64,000 bases of DNA, taken from the NCBI RefSeq assembly GCF_001263415.1, contig NZ_LGTE01000001.1, positions 1-64,000 on the forward strand, given 5' to 3'. The stretch is from Thermincola ferriacetica (GTDB lineage Bacteria > Bacillota > Thermincolia > Thermincolales > Thermincolaceae). The notes below the pieces were generated by a model. It had not been told where the DNA came from. It saw nothing but the letters and a program-made list of their open reading frames with translations, and searched no databases. Numbering within the stretch: the stretch's first letter is position 1; each line of letters starts with the position of its first letter. Below, piece by piece: positions 56,520-64,000 of the stretch. The translations under genes and the position numbers were made by a program.

Positions 56520-59228
56520 ATGGAACAGAAAGATGTTTCTATTGACAGGCGCATGGTTTCTCAGGAGATTGATGCCCTGGTCAGAAATGCCCAGGAGGCG
56601 CAAATGGAATTCTACAGGTTTAACCAGGAGCAGGTTGATAAAATTGTTAAAGCAATGGCTCTGGCGGGATTGGACCACCATATGGAACTGGCCAGGTTGG
56701 CTGTTGAAGAAACGGGCCGTGGCGTTTATGAGGACAAGATTACCAAAAATATATTTGCCACGGAGTCTGTGTACCATAGCATTAAATACCATAAAACTGT
56801 CGGCATAATACATGTAAACGAAGAGGAAGATTACATGGAAGTGGCAGAACCTGTAGGTGTGATAGCGGGCATAACACCGGTAACGAACCCGTCTTCCACT
56901 ACGATGTTTAAGTCACTGATTGCCATGAAAACACGCAATCCCATTATTTTCAGCTTTCACCCGGGATCCCAGAAAACCTGTGCTACGGCAGCCAAAATTA
57001 TGCGGGATGCTGCTGTACAGGCCGGAGCGCCGGCTAACTGTATAAGCTGGATAGAACACCCTTCCATAGAAGCGGCCAATATGTTGATGCACCATCCCGG
57101 AGTTTCTCTGATCCTGGCCACAGGAGGAGCCTCCATGGTCAAAGCGGCGTACAGCGCCGGCAAACCTGCCCTGGGCGTGGGGCCGGGTAATGTGCCGTGT
57201 TATATAGAGCAAAGCGCAAATTTAAAGAGAGCAGTCACGGATATCATTATGAGTAAGACCTTTGACAACGGCATGATTTGCGCATCGGAGCAAGGCCTGT
57301 TTGTAGACAGCGCTGTCAGTAACCAGGTTATGCGGCTGTTGGCAGACAACGGTTGTTACTTCCTGGCGCCGGAGGAAGTCAAAAGGCTGGAGGATTTTGC
57401 CACCTGCCAGCACAGTTGCTCGTTAAACCCTGATATAGTTGGGCAGTCAGCCTTTAAGATAGCCCAAATGGCAGGTATTTCGGTACCCGGGGATACCAAG
57501 ATACTGATAGCTGTTCTGGAAGGTATCGGACCGGAATATCCCCTGTCACGGGAAAAGCTGAGCCCTATTTTGGCCTATTATACGGTCAGTGATTTCCGGG
57601 AAGGGATTACCCGGGCCGAAGAAATGGTGGAATTTGGCGGTTTGGGGCATTCGGCGGTTATACATTCGGAAAACCAGGCTGTCATTAACGAATTTGCCAA
57701 AAGGGTCCGTGTAGGCCGGGTGATAGTTAATGCTCCCGCTACCCATGGCGCCATTGGGGAGTTATACAATACCAATATGCCGTCTCTGACCTTGGGCTGT
57801 GGTTCCATGGGCCACAATTCCACTACTTCAAATGTCAGCGCCGTAAACCTGGTGAATATCAAAAGGGTGGCCAGGAGGAGAGTAAAAATGCAGTGGTTCA
57901 GGGTTCCGGAGCGGATATACTTTGAGTCCGGGTCAGTACAATACCTGGCGAAAATGCCCAATGTAAACAGGGCGATTATAGTCTGCGATCCGGCTATGGT
58001 GGAACATGGTTATGTAGAAAAAGTGATATATCATTTAAATAAAAGGGAAAACCATGTGGCCATTGAAATTTTTTCCGACGTTGAACCCGATCCTTCTGTG
58101 GAAACGGTGATGAAGGGCTGTGAAGTAATGCGGCGCTTTCAGCCTGATACGATAATTGCCCTGGGCGGCGGTTCGGCCCTGGATGCGGCCAAAGGTATGT
58201 GGTTGTTTTACGAATACCCTGATGTCGAATTTGAGTTTCTCAAACTCAAGTTTCTTGATATTCGCAAACGTACTTATAAGTACCCGAAACTGGGCCGCAG
58301 AGCAAAAATGGTGGCCATTCCCACTACCAGCGGTACGGGTTCGGAAGTAACGGCTTTTGCGGTTATTACCGATAAAGGACGGGCTGTTAAGTATCCTCTG
58401 GCTGATTACGAATTAACTCCTGATGTGGCTATCGTGGACTTTGACTTTGTCATGACGGTACCGCCTGCTGTTACGGCAGATACGGGTATGGATGTTCTGA
58501 CCCATGCTATCGAAGCTTACGTTTCGGTCATGGCTTCCGATTATACCGACGGTTTGGCTTTAAAGGCTATCGAACTGGTCTTCCAGTACCTGCCAAGAGC
58601 TTATAAGAACGGCTCCGACCGGGTGGCGCGGGAAAAAATGCATAATGCTTCTACTATTGCCGGCATGGCTTTTACCAATGCTTTTTTAGGGATAAACCAC
58701 AGTCTGGCCCATAAACTGGGCGGAGAGTTTCATATTCCCCATGGTCGGGCCAATGCTATCCTGCTGCCTTATGTTATCGAATACAATGCTCAGCGACCCA
58801 CCAAATTTGTTTCCTGGCCCAAGTATGAGTACTATGTTGCGCCCGAAAAATATCAGAGGATTGCCAGGTATCTGGGACTGCCGGCAAGCAGTGTGGAAGA
58901 GGGCGTAGCCAGTCTGATTCAGGCTATCCGGCGATTGATGAAGGAACTCAATATGCCGTCAACTATAGGTGAATGCGGCGTCGATCCCGACGAATTTATC
59001 CGCAAACTGCCGATGCTGGCGGAAAAAGCTTTTGAGGACCAGACGACTGTTACCAATCCCAGGATGCCCCTGATAGAAGAATTAAAAGAAATTTATATTA
59101 AGGCCTTTGGACCTCCGCTGAGCCAATCCCAGCCCTTTGCGCCTCAGACGGACAACCATTATAAACAGGTAAGGGCTGCGGATAACTCCAAGCCTATGGG
59201 AGAAGAATTCCATAGTAGATTAAATTGA
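56520..59228 (+). CDS. adhE: Bifunctional acetaldehyde-CoA/alcohol dehydrogenase
   Basis: The 902-residue fusion has an N-terminal CoA-acylating aldehyde dehydrogenase (catalytic Cys in DNGMICASEQG near residue 254) and a C-terminal iron-dependent alcohol dehydrogenase from about residue 460 (GGGSALDAAKGMW, DTGMDVLTHAIEAYVS, NHSLAHKLGGEFHIPHGRAN with the iron-binding His residues). It interconverts acetyl-CoA, acetaldehyde and ethanol with NADH and forms spirosomes in other bacteria. The ATG at 56520 follows CGGGGGAAAAG. No Rex-type operator is obvious. Confidence 0.96.
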   Translation: MEQKDVSIDRRMVSQEIDALVRNAQEAQMEFYRFNQEQVDKIVKAMALAGLDHHMELARLAVEETGRGVYEDKITKNIFATESVYHSIKYHKTVGIIHVNEEEDYMEVAEPVGVIAGITPVTNPSSTTMFKSLIAMKTRNPIIFSFHPGSQKTCATAAKIMRDAAVQAGAPANCISWIEHPSIEAANMLMHHPGVSLILATGGASMVKAAYSAGKPALGVGPGNVPCYIEQSANLKRAVTDIIMSKTFDNGMICASEQGLFVDSAVSNQVMRLLADNGCYFLAPEEVKRLEDFATCQHSCSLNPDIVGQSAFKIAQMAGISVPGDTKILIAVLEGIGPEYPLSREKLSPILAYYTVSDFREGITRAEEMVEFGGLGHSAVIHSENQAVINEFAKRVRVGRVIVNAPATHGAIGELYNTNMPSLTLGCGSMGHNSTTSNVSAVNLVNIKRVARRRVKMQWFRVPERIYFESGSVQYLAKMPNVNRAIIVCDPAMVEHGYVEKVIYHLNKRENHVAIEIFSDVEPDPSVETVMKGCEVMRRFQPDTIIALGGGSALDAAKGMWLFYEYPDVEFEFLKLKFLDIRKRTYKYPKLGRRAKMVAIPTTSGTGSEVTAFAVITDKGRAVKYPLADYELTPDVAIVDFDFVMTVPPAVTADTGMDVLTHAIEAYVSVMASDYTDGLALKAIELVFQYLPRAYKNGSDRVAREKMHNASTIAGMAFTNAFLGINHSLAHKLGGEFHIPHGRANAILLPYVIEYNAQRPTKFVSWPKYEYYVAPEKYQRIARYLGLPASSVEEGVASLIQAIRRLMKELNMPSTIGECGVDPDEFIRKLPMLAEKAFEDQTTVTNPRMPLIEELKEIYIKAFGPPLSQSQPFAPQTDNHYKQVRAADNSKPMGEEFHSRLN

Positions 59229-59236
59229 AATCTTGA

Positions 59237-59290
59237 TTGACAGCAAATTTTACCTTGTGATAAAATCAAAGCTGGACCGACTAGTCGGTC
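59237..59290 (+). promoter_or_regulatory. RND pump promoter with palindromic TetR-type operator
   Basis: TTGACA at 59237-59242 and TAAAAT at 59261-59266 are 18 bases apart. GACCGACTAGTCGGTC at 59275-59290, a perfect 16-base palindrome, covers the expected transcription start. Its form is that of TetR-family operators. The flanks AAATCAAAGC/GCTTTGATTT (59263-59272, 59292-59301) plus a T run can also act as terminator of adhE. Confidence 0.65.
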
Positions 59291-59353
59291 GGCTTTGATT
59301 TTTTCTGCTGCCAATTTAGTGAATTTAATTGTATTGTAAAGTAGGGATAAGTA

Positions 59354-62300
59354 ATGAATCTGACTCAGTTATCTATTAAAAGGCCTGCCATGATGACAAT
59401 GGTCATTATGGTCTTTGTTGTATTAGGACTGTATACATATCACCGGATGGGAGCGGAATTATTTCCTTCGGTAAATTTGCCCTATGTGGCCGTTGTAACC
59501 AACTATCCCGGGGCCGGCGCCGAGGAGATTGAGACGCAGATAACCAAACCCCTGGAGGATGAACTTGCCTCGTTAAGTCAGTTGAAGAGGATAAGGTCAC
59601 AGGCTTCCGAAGGATTCACCTTTACGGTATTGGAATTCGAGATGTCGGCTGATGCTGACAAGGCGGCCATGGATGTACAGAAAAAAGTCGATATGATTAA
59701 AGGCAGGTTGCCTGAAGATGCTTCGGACCCCGTTGTCTACAAACAGGATATTAATGATCAGCCGGTACTGATAATGGCTCTGCAGAGTAAGCGACCTTTG
59801 TATGAGACAAAGAAGATGGCCGAGGATATGATTAAAGACCGCTTGCAGAAGATTGCCGGAGTGGCTGATGTTTCCGTCGTCGGCGGGCAAAAAAGAGAAA
59901 TTGTGGTTTCTGTTGATAAAGCTAAACTGGCCGGATATGGACTGTCCCTGAACCAGATCATTAACCGACTGCGGGCGGAAAACCTGAACCAACCAAGCGG
60001 GCGCCTTGATCGTCCTGAGGCTGAGTACAACGTAAGAGTTTTGGGCGAGTTTAAGAGTTTAGACGATATCCGGAACCTGGATATTCCTACCGGAAACGGC
60101 GCTTCCGTTCCTTTAAGCGCCGTGGCCACTGTAACCGACGGCTACCAGGAAGTAAGGGAATACAGCCGGGTGAATGGGATCAGTGCGGTTTCATTAATGG
60201 TATTTAAGCAGAGTGATGCTTCTATCGTTGAAGTAGGCGAACGGGTTAAAGAGGAAATTGACAAAATTCAAAGGGAATTGCCTGAAGACGTGAAGATTAT
60301 AGTTTCCCGGGATACATCACAGTTTATTCGCACATCTCTGGACGATACCCGTAACTCTATCATAGAAGGCATCTGTACTACTGCACTGGCTTTGTACATA
60401 TTTTTACGGGAGTGGCGTTCGACGGTAATTGTGGCCCTGGCCATCCCCACGTCCCTCTTGGCTGCGCTAATGATGATGTTTTTTGCCGGGTTCACCTTCA
60501 ACATGCTGTCACTGATGGGGCTGGCCCTTTGTATTGGTATTCTGGTGGACGATTCCATTGTGGTCATTGAAAACATTCACCGGCACCTGAAAATGGGCAA
60601 AGACCCGGCAACTGCGGCTCTGGACGGGCGGATGGAAATAGGTATGGCGGCAGTGGCCATTACTCTGTCCGATGTGGTTGTTTTCACGCCAATAGCCTTT
60701 ATGAGAGGGATGGTAGGGCAATTTTTCCGGCAATTTGGTTTAACTGTGGTTTTTGCTACACTGTTTTCACTTTTTGTATCTTTCACTTTAACTCCCATGT
60801 TGGCGGCAAAACTGTTCAAACAGGAAAAGGGTGCCGGCGATGAGGCGGGTTTGACTGGTTCCGGCAGGAAATCACTGTTTTCCTGGTTATGGAAACGTAC
60901 CGGTCCAGTGGGCCAAAAAGTTAAAGAAACATACCTTAAATTTTTGCATTGGTCCCTTGACCATAGAAAAACAGTACTAATCTCGGTCATCCTTTTGTTC
61001 CTGGCCAGTTTGACGTTGCCTGCCCTTAACATTGTCGGGGCTGAACAGATGCCCAAAATAGACCAAGGAGATATGACCGTCAACCTGGAGATGCCGGTAG
61101 GTACGCCTATCGGTGAAACAGATAAGGTTTTGAAGGAAATTGAACGTTACCTGGCAACCATTCCAGAAATAAAATATTACCATACTACCCTGGGTTCTTC
61201 CGGCGGCATGCAGGGAACTTCGGCCGGTTCGCACCTGGGTAGGATAGGGATACAGCTTTATGAGAAAAAACAACGGGAGAGAACGATTTGGGAAATCGGG
61301 GACCAGATTCGCAAGTGGGGACAAAACTTTACCGGCGGGAAGATAAGCGTGACTGAAGCGGATAACATGGGTCCGCCGGGCGGGGATATTGAAATCCAGG
61401 TCACCGGAAATGATACGCAAAAGCTGGTTGCGTTGGCCGACCAGGTTAAGGCAACCGTTGCCAGAATTCCTGGGGCAAGGGATGTGGATACTGACTGGCG
61501 GATTGGTCAGCCGGAAATTCAAATCAAGATTGATCGCCGCAAAGCCAGTGATGCCGGACTGTCGGTTGATGAAATTGCCCGTACGGTGCGGGCCGGCCTG
61601 AATGGGTACACGGTCGGTAAATTCCGCCAGGGCGGGGATGAAACCGATATTAATATACGGGTGGAAAATTTGAATAAGTCTGATATCAACCACATCAAGT
61701 CCCTTCCTGTTTCAACCGTATCCGGCAATGTCGTACAGCTACAGCAACTGGCTGACATTGCGCCCGGCAGCGGACCAACGGAGATAAAACGGATTGACCG
61801 GCAGCGAGCCATAGTGGTGAAGGGAAATCTGCGAGGCAGGTCATTAAACGAATTTTTGCAGGATGCCCAAAAAGAAGTAAATAAGATTAAACTTCCCCCG
61901 GGCTACCACATTACTTTTGCCGGCCAGGCCGAAGGTATGAAAGAAACCTTTGCTGACTTAATCTCGGCTCTGGCCCTCTCAATAATCCTGGTATATATGG
62001 TACTGGTAATGCTTTACGAATCATTTATGACACCTTTTATCCGGATGATGGCGCTACCTCTTGGCGTTGTCGGGGCTTTACTGGCTTTAGCCATCACCGG
62101 TAATACGCTGAACCTTTTTTCCATGATAGGTCTTATCATGATGGACGGTCTGGTGGCCAAAAACGGAACCCTGCTGATAGATTACACCCATACCCTGATG
62201 AACCGGGGCCTGACACTCAGAGAAGCATTGGTTGAAGCCGGAAAAACAAGGTTGCGACCAATAATCATGACCACTTTCACCATGATTTTCGGTATGCTGC

Positions 62301-62494
62301 CGACGGCTCTGGCTTTGGGGGAAGGCGCCGAAACGCGGTCAAGTATGGCCTGGGTTTTAATCGGGGGTTTGATTACATCTACTGTTTTTACCTTGATTGT
62401 AATACCGGTAGTCTATACCATTATGGACGATTATAAACAAAAGTTTACCGGGTTCATCAGCCGGCGTAAATCGAAAGAGGTTCAGGCAGGCTAG
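59354..62494 (+). CDS. RND-family efflux permease (HAE1/AcrB type)
   Basis: The 1046-residue permease has the duplicated RND layout: helix at 15-30, a first large outer loop, helices from about 330, the proton-relay Asp pair in GILVDDSIVVIENIHRHL, a second outer loop (about 555-860) and final helices. It belongs to the hydrophobe/amphiphile exporters. No membrane-fusion or outer-membrane partner gene is adjacent. Regulation is probably by a TetR-type repressor at the palindrome upstream. RBS is AGGGATAA before the ATG. Confidence 0.93.
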   Translation: MNLTQLSIKRPAMMTMVIMVFVVLGLYTYHRMGAELFPSVNLPYVAVVTNYPGAGAEEIETQITKPLEDELASLSQLKRIRSQASEGFTFTVLEFEMSADADKAAMDVQKKVDMIKGRLPEDASDPVVYKQDINDQPVLIMALQSKRPLYETKKMAEDMIKDRLQKIAGVADVSVVGGQKREIVVSVDKAKLAGYGLSLNQIINRLRAENLNQPSGRLDRPEAEYNVRVLGEFKSLDDIRNLDIPTGNGASVPLSAVATVTDGYQEVREYSRVNGISAVSLMVFKQSDASIVEVGERVKEEIDKIQRELPEDVKIIVSRDTSQFIRTSLDDTRNSIIEGICTTALALYIFLREWRSTVIVALAIPTSLLAALMMMFFAGFTFNMLSLMGLALCIGILVDDSIVVIENIHRHLKMGKDPATAALDGRMEIGMAAVAITLSDVVVFTPIAFMRGMVGQFFRQFGLTVVFATLFSLFVSFTLTPMLAAKLFKQEKGAGDEAGLTGSGRKSLFSWLWKRTGPVGQKVKETYLKFLHWSLDHRKTVLISVILLFLASLTLPALNIVGAEQMPKIDQGDMTVNLEMPVGTPIGETDKVLKEIERYLATIPEIKYYHTTLGSSGGMQGTSAGSHLGRIGIQLYEKKQRERTIWEIGDQIRKWGQNFTGGKISVTEADNMGPPGGDIEIQVTGNDTQKLVALADQVKATVARIPGARDVDTDWRIGQPEIQIKIDRRKASDAGLSVDEIARTVRAGLNGYTVGKFRQGGDETDINIRVENLNKSDINHIKSLPVSTVSGNVVQLQQLADIAPGSGPTEIKRIDRQRAIVVKGNLRGRSLNEFLQDAQKEVNKIKLPPGYHITFAGQAEGMKETFADLISALALSIILVYMVLVMLYESFMTPFIRMMALPLGVVGALLALAITGNTLNLFSMIGLIMMDGLVAKNGTLLIDYTHTLMNRGLTLREALVEAGKTRLRPIIMTTFTMIFGMLPTALALGEGAETRSSMAWVLIGGLITSTVFTLIVIPVVYTIMDDYKQKFTGFISRRKSKEVQAG

Positions 62495-62496
62495 AG

Positions 62497-62525
62497 GGGC
62501 CAGCAAAAGCTGGCCCTTTGTTTAT
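62497..62525 (+). terminator. Terminator of the RND gene
   Basis: GGGCCAGC-AAAA-GCTGGCCC (62497-62516) followed by TTTGTTTATT, three bases after the stop codon. Confidence 0.88.
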
Positions 62526-62661
62526 TGAGAGAATAAAAATACCGTTGTTTCTTAAAAAGAGGAGAAAGCCGAGGCTTTATCGAATAACATTAAAAGGTCA
62601 AATATGCATTGCCGGAAAAAACATCCGGTAGCTGTTGGCGAAGAAGCAGAGGGAGGATACA

Positions 62662-63474
62662 ATGAGCAGCAGTATCAGTGACAGGCCAATAGGGATATTT
62701 GATTCAGGGGTAGGTGGGATCAGCGTATTAAAGGATATGGTCCAGTTACTGCCCAACGAGAAATTTATCTACTATGCTGATTCTTTGAATGCCCCCTACG
62801 GTACCAAAGATAATGAAACAATAGCCCGGTTATCAAGAAATGTTGCCCGTTTCCTGGTCAATAAAGGCATCAAAACTTTAGTGGTAGCGTGTAATACAGC
62901 GACGGCTGTAGCCATAAACCAATTGAGAGCGGAACTGGAGATACCTGTTATTGGGATGGAACCCGCTGTTAAGCCTGCTGTTGAGTTGGGTAAGGAGGGC
63001 AAGGTTTTGGTTATGGCCACGCCTGTTACCCTAAAACAGGAGAAGTTCAATAAGCTGCTGCATAGATATGACGAGCATTCCAGAGTAATCCCTTTACCTT
63101 GCCCGGGTTTGGTTGAACTGGTGGAGAAGGGAATCACTCAGGGAAAAGAAATAAAGGAATATTTATCTAAATTGTTAGCCAATATTCAGCGGGACCAGAT
63201 TGCAGTTGTGGTCCTGGGCTGTACCCATTACGTATTTGTCCGGGATACCATAAAACAATTTTTTCCGTCACAAATTCCGGTTATTGACGGGAACTGCGGG
63301 ACTGCCAAACGGTTGCTGAAAGTGCTTGAAGATGCCGGACTTCGGGCCCCCGAGAAAAAAGGGGAAAAAGAAATTGGTATGCAGGTCCGGAAAATGGCAG
63401 TTGAGTTTTATACCTCAGGGGACCCCCACCACGTCATACCGCTGTGCCAATGCCTTTTAAATTTAAACCTTTAA
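62662..63474 (+). CDS. murI: Glutamate racemase
   Basis: The 270-residue enzyme supplies D-glutamate for peptidoglycan. Both catalytic Cys residues are visible (VVACNTATA and VVLGCTHYV), as is the IGIFDSGVGG opening with its catalytic Asp. The ATG at 62662 follows GGGAGGATAC; the frame is open a little further upstream without a ribosome site. Its stop overlaps that of the glucan phosphorylase on the other strand by a few bases. Confidence 0.96.
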   Translation: MSSSISDRPIGIFDSGVGGISVLKDMVQLLPNEKFIYYADSLNAPYGTKDNETIARLSRNVARFLVNKGIKTLVVACNTATAVAINQLRAELEIPVIGMEPAVKPAVELGKEGKVLVMATPVTLKQEKFNKLLHRYDEHSRVIPLPCPGLVELVEKGITQGKEIKEYLSKLLANIQRDQIAVVVLGCTHYVFVRDTIKQFFPSQIPVIDGNCGTAKRLLKVLEDAGLRAPEKKGEKEIGMQVRKMAVEFYTSGDPHHVIPLCQCLLNLNL

Positions 63475-64000
63475 ACCATGGCTGGCTCCCGGTTTTTTTT
63501 CTCTTGTTCGCGGTAAGTCCTGTTGTACAAAAGTTCATAATATTCCCTGATCATTCTCTGTGCAGAGAATTGATAGTGTGACATGTCAATGCTTGCTCTC
63601 ATCATCTCCAGCCATTTTTCCCGGTTGTTGTAATAGGTGGGGATGACTTCGTCAAACAGGACTCTGTATAAATTTTGTACGTCGAGTTCGTCTTCGTTTA
63701 TATCGGTGAGAGGTTCTTTACATACGGTACATATTAGCCAACCGCTTACACCATGTTGACAACCTTCGGCTACCCATCCATCAACAACGCTAACGTTCAA
63801 AACTCCGTTCATCGCGGCCTTCATGCCCGAAGTGCCGCTGGCTTCCAGCGGCCGTTTGGGATTGTTCAGCCAAACATCGCTACCGCGTACTAACAACCTG
63901 GCAATATTCATATTGTAATTTTCCAGGAAAACCACACTGTTACTGTATTTGCGGTCCATTTTGACCAGGTCCGTGATGATTTCTTTGCCGAGCGTATCAC
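63471..64000 (-). CDS. glgP: Alpha-glucan phosphorylase, C-terminal part (runs off window)
   Basis: The minus-strand frame is open to the window edge, so only the last 176 or so residues are present. The phosphorylase signature EASGTSGMKAAMNGVLNVSV and DGWVAEGCQHGVSGW match glycogen/maltodextrin phosphorylases near the pyridoxal-phosphate site. The enzyme releases glucose-1-phosphate from glucans. The C-terminus (NREPAMV) ends four bases inside murI's stop region. An internal ATG at 63959 is not the start, because the frame continues upstream (DTLGKEIITDLVK). Confidence 0.9.
   Translation of the reverse strand, partial: DTLGKEIITDLVKMDRKYSNSVVFLENYNMNIARLLVRGSDVWLNNPKRPLEASGTSGMKAAMNGVLNVSVVDGWVAEGCQHGVSGWLICTVCKEPLTDINEDELDVQNLYRVLFDEVIPTYYNNREKWLEMMRASIDMSHYQFSAQRMIREYYELLYNRTYREQEKKNREPAMV

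Overview
The window looks like a chromosomal segment of an endospore-forming, anaerobic Firmicute of the Peptococcaceae/Desulfotomaculum kind. The genus is an inference; a Thermincola-like organism would fit the multiheme cytochrome. Evidence is moderate GC content, strong AGGAGG ribosome sites, frequent GTG/TTG starts, sporulation genes (pro-sigma-K, two CotE-type coat proteins, YheC/YheD ATP-grasp proteins, a LysM-GH18 spore hydrolase, sigI/rsgI), a ten-haem NapC/NirT-type cytochrome, AdhE and a c-di-GMP riboswitch.

Layout. 1-0.95 kb is repeat-rich and non-coding. 1-11 kb carries a PEP-synthase-like phosphotransferase, an OFA-family transporter, the cytochrome, a rubrerythrin-like protein and a FIST-GAF-GGDEF-HD-GYP c-di-GMP protein. 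11-20.4 kb holds an amidohydrolase, tRNA-Pro, a TPR protein, an L,D-transpeptidase, a FliK-like/FlhB-like pair, a PRC-barrel protein and a polyamine cluster (pyruvoyl arginine decarboxylase, speE, speB). 20.4-28.3 kb has four tRNAs, the spore hydrolase, sigI-rsgI with an S-layer-homology gene, and a riboswitch before a WYL regulator. 28.3-29.4 kb encodes a DnaA paralogue without its DNA-binding domain.

29.4-34.6 kb is a decayed, accessory-looking stretch. It contains two tRNAs, gene remnants (NHL repeat protein, Ada-type zinc domain in two copies, frameshifted lipoprotein, IS256 transposase), a matrixin-like protease, several hairpins including an elaborate 117-nt folded element, and a lone CRISPR repeat. 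From 34.6 kb the content is ordered again: nitroreductase, TRIC-type membrane protein, sigK, and an oligopeptide ABC operon ending in a DUF1028 protein and a formamidase-family protein.

44.2-52.6 kb on the minus strand is the most striking locus. Two cotE genes are followed by four divergent YheC/YheD ATP-grasp genes and a gene joining an ATP-grasp-like half to a COOH-NH2-ligase-like half. A sigma-K/E-like promoter lies in front of the ligase genes. I infer a mother-cell programme that ligates amino acids or peptides onto the spore coat; this is not proven. The last 11 kb carries a conserved protein of unknown function, a three-gene ABC-2 exporter, adhE, an RND pump with a palindromic operator, murI, and the 3' end of a glucan phosphorylase running off the window.
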